From Acanthamoeba sp. SK_2022b (taxonomy: Eukaryota; Discosea; Longamoebia; Acanthamoebidae): a DNA stretch of 10,100 bases. The notes under the pieces were generated by a model. That model made no database searches, was not told the DNA's origin, and saw only the letters and a list, made by a program, of their open reading frames with translations. This document shows, piece by piece, positions 7,330 through 10,100 of this stretch (the first letter of the stretch is position 1; every line of letters begins with the position of its first letter). The position numbers and the translations under genes were made by a program. The DNA is taken from the NCBI GenBank assembly GCA_027943245.1, contig JANDJZ010001138.1, positions 1 to 10,100 of the forward strand. Reading direction: 5' to 3'.

Positions 7330-10100
7330 ATGTCGCGCGTGCGTGAGGTGCCCCAGCGGTGCACCCGATTGTACAGATGCCTCTCCCAGGCTTCTCACAC
7401 CATTCCAGCAAGCAACTCACGATTCGTACGTGGCCCTCAGAGCGCCAGAGCAGACTTCTGATCCAATTCGCGCAGGTGAACGGACTAGATCCCGAGATGA
7501 AGACGTACTTGAGGGAAAATGCGAAGTTCGAGTATGTGGGGGTAGAACACTTCATTGATGCTGAGCCCGATCAGGAATCATGGCCTCAGGTGGTGCTCGA
7601 CGAAGTGTGGGAGCAGCACTATCGCAGAATGCTCAAGGATGCTTACCCCAAGGTGTGGCCACCTTTTCCTTGCTTCACATGACCGTGAGACACATAAAAA
7701 GAGGCCTGCGCTGTGTTTCACGCTCTCCCGATCTCCTTCTCAGGCGCTGATATTTAGACGTGCGGCTGAGCTTGGCTATGCAGCAACCGAAGATTCGTGG
7801 CGCAACAGCGTTTACGCGCCCAGCCAGGCTCTGATCTTTGACACCCCTGGCCTCGCGCTCGAATGGTACCCCCTCGTGCGGGCATGGTGGATTGCTGGAT
7901 GGAAAGGCTGTGCCACAGAATGACCTACTGACCGGGCCACTCTGTAGTAACTCTGAGATGCGGACAGCACCGAATGAACCTCCCTCACAGTTGAGACCAC
8001 GGCCAGACGTCACAATTGGGACCGATCGAATCTCGGTGCCCCAGCTTGCTCCCTTCCAGTGCTGTGCTACGGGGCGCGTGGCCTTCAGCGTTGCAGATGT
8101 TAGAGAAAAGCGTGACTCGTCCCGAGCTGATGAGTGCGTACCTTCGCAACGTTCAGCAATGGCGTGCGTTTGATTTACCGAAAAAGAGAATGTTCTCATG
8201 GGAGGGCCTAACAGATCGAAGCTGCTGGTGATCATGGCCAGCCGCATCCGCCATCTGAGACGAGCGTTGAACCTGCCGCAGGGCATCACCCTTGCCCACA
8301 ACGGGACACCTTTGCCTGTGGCAGTGGGCGTCCTGCGAAGCGCCACTGCCTGGACGGTGCTGTTCATGTGGGAAAAGGGGCAGAAGGCGCGCTGGGTACG
8401 CATGATTTCCGGCGCGGACCTGGCGCAACCAGCCAGCTTCATGCACTACACGACGTTCATGTGGCGGCTGTCATGCTACGCACGACTGTTCAACGAGGCC
8501 ATCCTTGAGATTGTTGAGCGTGAGGTACGAAGAAAACAAGCTTGCCTGTGACGCCCCGTATACAACTCCTTTCTTGTAGCCAACTCCGATTCAACAGTGG
8601 CAGTTGACAAGACAGAATGAGAGGACGCCCAGCCCTGAGAGCGACAAGAACGCCACTGCTAGGAGAGACAATAGAAAACACGGTCGACGCCGAGGCCGCG
8701 GCAACAAGAACAGCAGAGATGCCAGCCCTCGCTCCAGGAGCAGTAGCAGCAGCTTGGGTGCATCTGCGTCACTCGCGCAGCAAGACAACACTACTACAAC
8801 TCAGTTCACCTCGCTGTGCGTCCTGTACAAGGTACGGCTCCTCTCCTGTGAAGTCCTTGACTTGGTCCCATGTGTAGTCTCTCTCATGAACGAGGCGGAT
8901 GCTAAGCTTGCCGTCGTCCATCTGGCCTTGCCTCGTTCTCCAGCGCTATCCCAGCAGTGTCGAAGTGGGCACTCAGTCACCGAACGGTGCATTGATCCTG
9001 CGCAAGACCTACACTCCCAGGTTCGCCTTCAAAAGAGAAGTCAAGGCCTACACCCTGCTTAGTGGCAAGGGTACATACAAGTCAAGTCTCCCCACCTTGC
9101 AGGGAGATTGGGTCGGTGTGGTGACGCGGGGCGGGGCATCAGGTATAACGCCCAGGCTGTTGGGCCATTCATGGACTCCTGGAGGTTACGAGAAGGGGTT
9201 GGGTCAAGGCGTTCTGCACCTCGAGTACCTGCCCTCTACCATTCCTAACCCGCCGCAGACCTCCAATGAGCTGAAGGGCTACGTTGGAGGCATTCTCCAG
9301 GTTTGTTGTTGCTTTTTGCTTGTTGCTTGTTGCTTGTTGGTTGTTGGTGGTTGGTGGTTGTTGTTTACTTCATTTGTCTTTCTTACAACACTAGGCTCTC
9401 CACGTGATGCACACGACCGGCATCATCCACCGTGACATCAAGCCCGCCAACATCCTTGTTCATCACGTCCCAAACAAACGTACGTAACCCGCTCCGCGTG
9501 TCTCCCTCGATCGCCCGCCTCACACGTACTCTCTCTCTCTCTCTATCTCGTCATGCCACAGCGACGGGGGTGGAAGTGAAGCTGGTGGACTTTGAATTCT
9601 CGCATTGCTTGGGCGATAAGGTCACCGACACCCGGTGCGGCACGTCCGGTTACATGGCGCCCGAGTGCCACAGGGCCTGTAGCGTAGACCTGGGTGTCCC
9701 GCCGCACAAGAATCGGCACCTTCAGGTTCGTTTTCTCCATTCCGCCATTCAACTGCAGTCGCGTTGAGCACGCTCCGACGGGAGAGATCACCGCCGCTCC
9801 CACCGTACTTGAAGCTGCGACACACTGAAGCTCCCTTCTTCTGTTCCCTGCTCTTTGGCAGTTGGTGGTGCAGAGCGGAGCCTGCGACGTGTATGCCGCC
9901 GGCCCCATCCTGCTCGAGCTGCTGCTGGGCACCTGCTTTGTCGGCCAGCAGGAGGAAAGCGAGGAGCTCACCGGCCTGGTGGAGCGGTTGATGGCCGACG
10001 AGAGCCTGTCGCACAGCAGTCGGTGCGCGCGCATCGCCACTCGCCTGCGCACGTTTCGTCATCTGCGGAGGTGCTGCTCCTTCTGCTCTCACGCCATACC
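7330..10100 (+). CDS. Protein kinase with unrecognised N-terminal region, 3' end outside window
   Basis: Proposed exons: 7330-7425, 7476-7652, 7744-7865, 8060-8137, 8215-8524, 8580-8831, 8944-9300, 9395-9479, 9562-9725, 9862-10100 on. Phases join and 626 residues are visible. Residues 1-261 match no family I know. Residues 262-345 are a basic, serine-rich linker with RRGRG and PRSRSSSSS, a possible nuclear signal and phosphorylation target. The kinase domain begins near 346: likely ATP-site Lys366 (LILRK), helix-C Glu377 (REVKAY), PRLLG, hinge HLEYLP, catalytic loop HRDIKPAN (476-483), DFE (502-504) instead of DFG, GYMAPE (522-527) and DVYAAG (556-561). Catalytic Lys, Asp and Asn are present, so activity is plausible. 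The glycine-rich loop is not canonical and the gap from APE to DVYAAG is long. Weakest points are the ATG at 7330 and the 8138-8214 intron; the kinase call itself is firm. Confidence 0.7.

Noticed and set aside
7675..8442. 255-codon minus-strand frame opposite the kinase N-terminus
   Set aside because: It is antisense to phase-consistent plus-strand exons and crosses their introns without splice logic of its own; no recognisable domain.

Overview
The window looks like a protist nuclear genome. Three protein genes are cut into many short exons by small GT-AG introns (48 to 194 bases), exons are GC-rich, introns carry dinucleotide and other microsatellites, and there is no bacterial operon layout. 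Gene density, intron density and composition fit an Acanthamoeba-like amoebozoan. That is inference from style; no marker gene fixes the species. All exon models below were built by hand from splice signals, phase continuity and protein sense.

Layout. (1) Bases 1-3456, minus strand: a 15-exon gene, cut by the left window edge, for an N-terminal C2 domain followed by a long charged coiled coil (666 residues in the window). (2) Bases 3457-3597: a 141-base divergent promoter with an E2F-like site. (3) Bases 3598-5442, plus strand: a complete 10-exon gene for a 337-residue protein that matches centromere protein L (CENP-L), an inner-kinetochore subunit, along its whole length. (4) About 5540-7007: a non-coding island almost empty of CpG (three CpG in about 1.4 kb) between CpG-rich flanks, probably a decayed, once-methylated insertion or an assembly join. 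(5) Bases 7330 to beyond 10100, plus strand: a 10-exon partial gene for a protein kinase with an unrecognised N-terminal region, a basic/serine-rich linker and a kinase domain with DFE in place of DFG.

The C2 coiled-coil gene and CENP-L share one short promoter region and may be co-expressed; an E2F-type box beside the CENP-L start fits a cell-cycle gene. The kinase lies across the CpG desert and has no visible functional link to the other two. Odd features worth checking are the CpG desert, complementary CA/UG repeats flanking a frame-neutral exon, GTAC-type splice donors in over half of the introns, and the DFE kinase.
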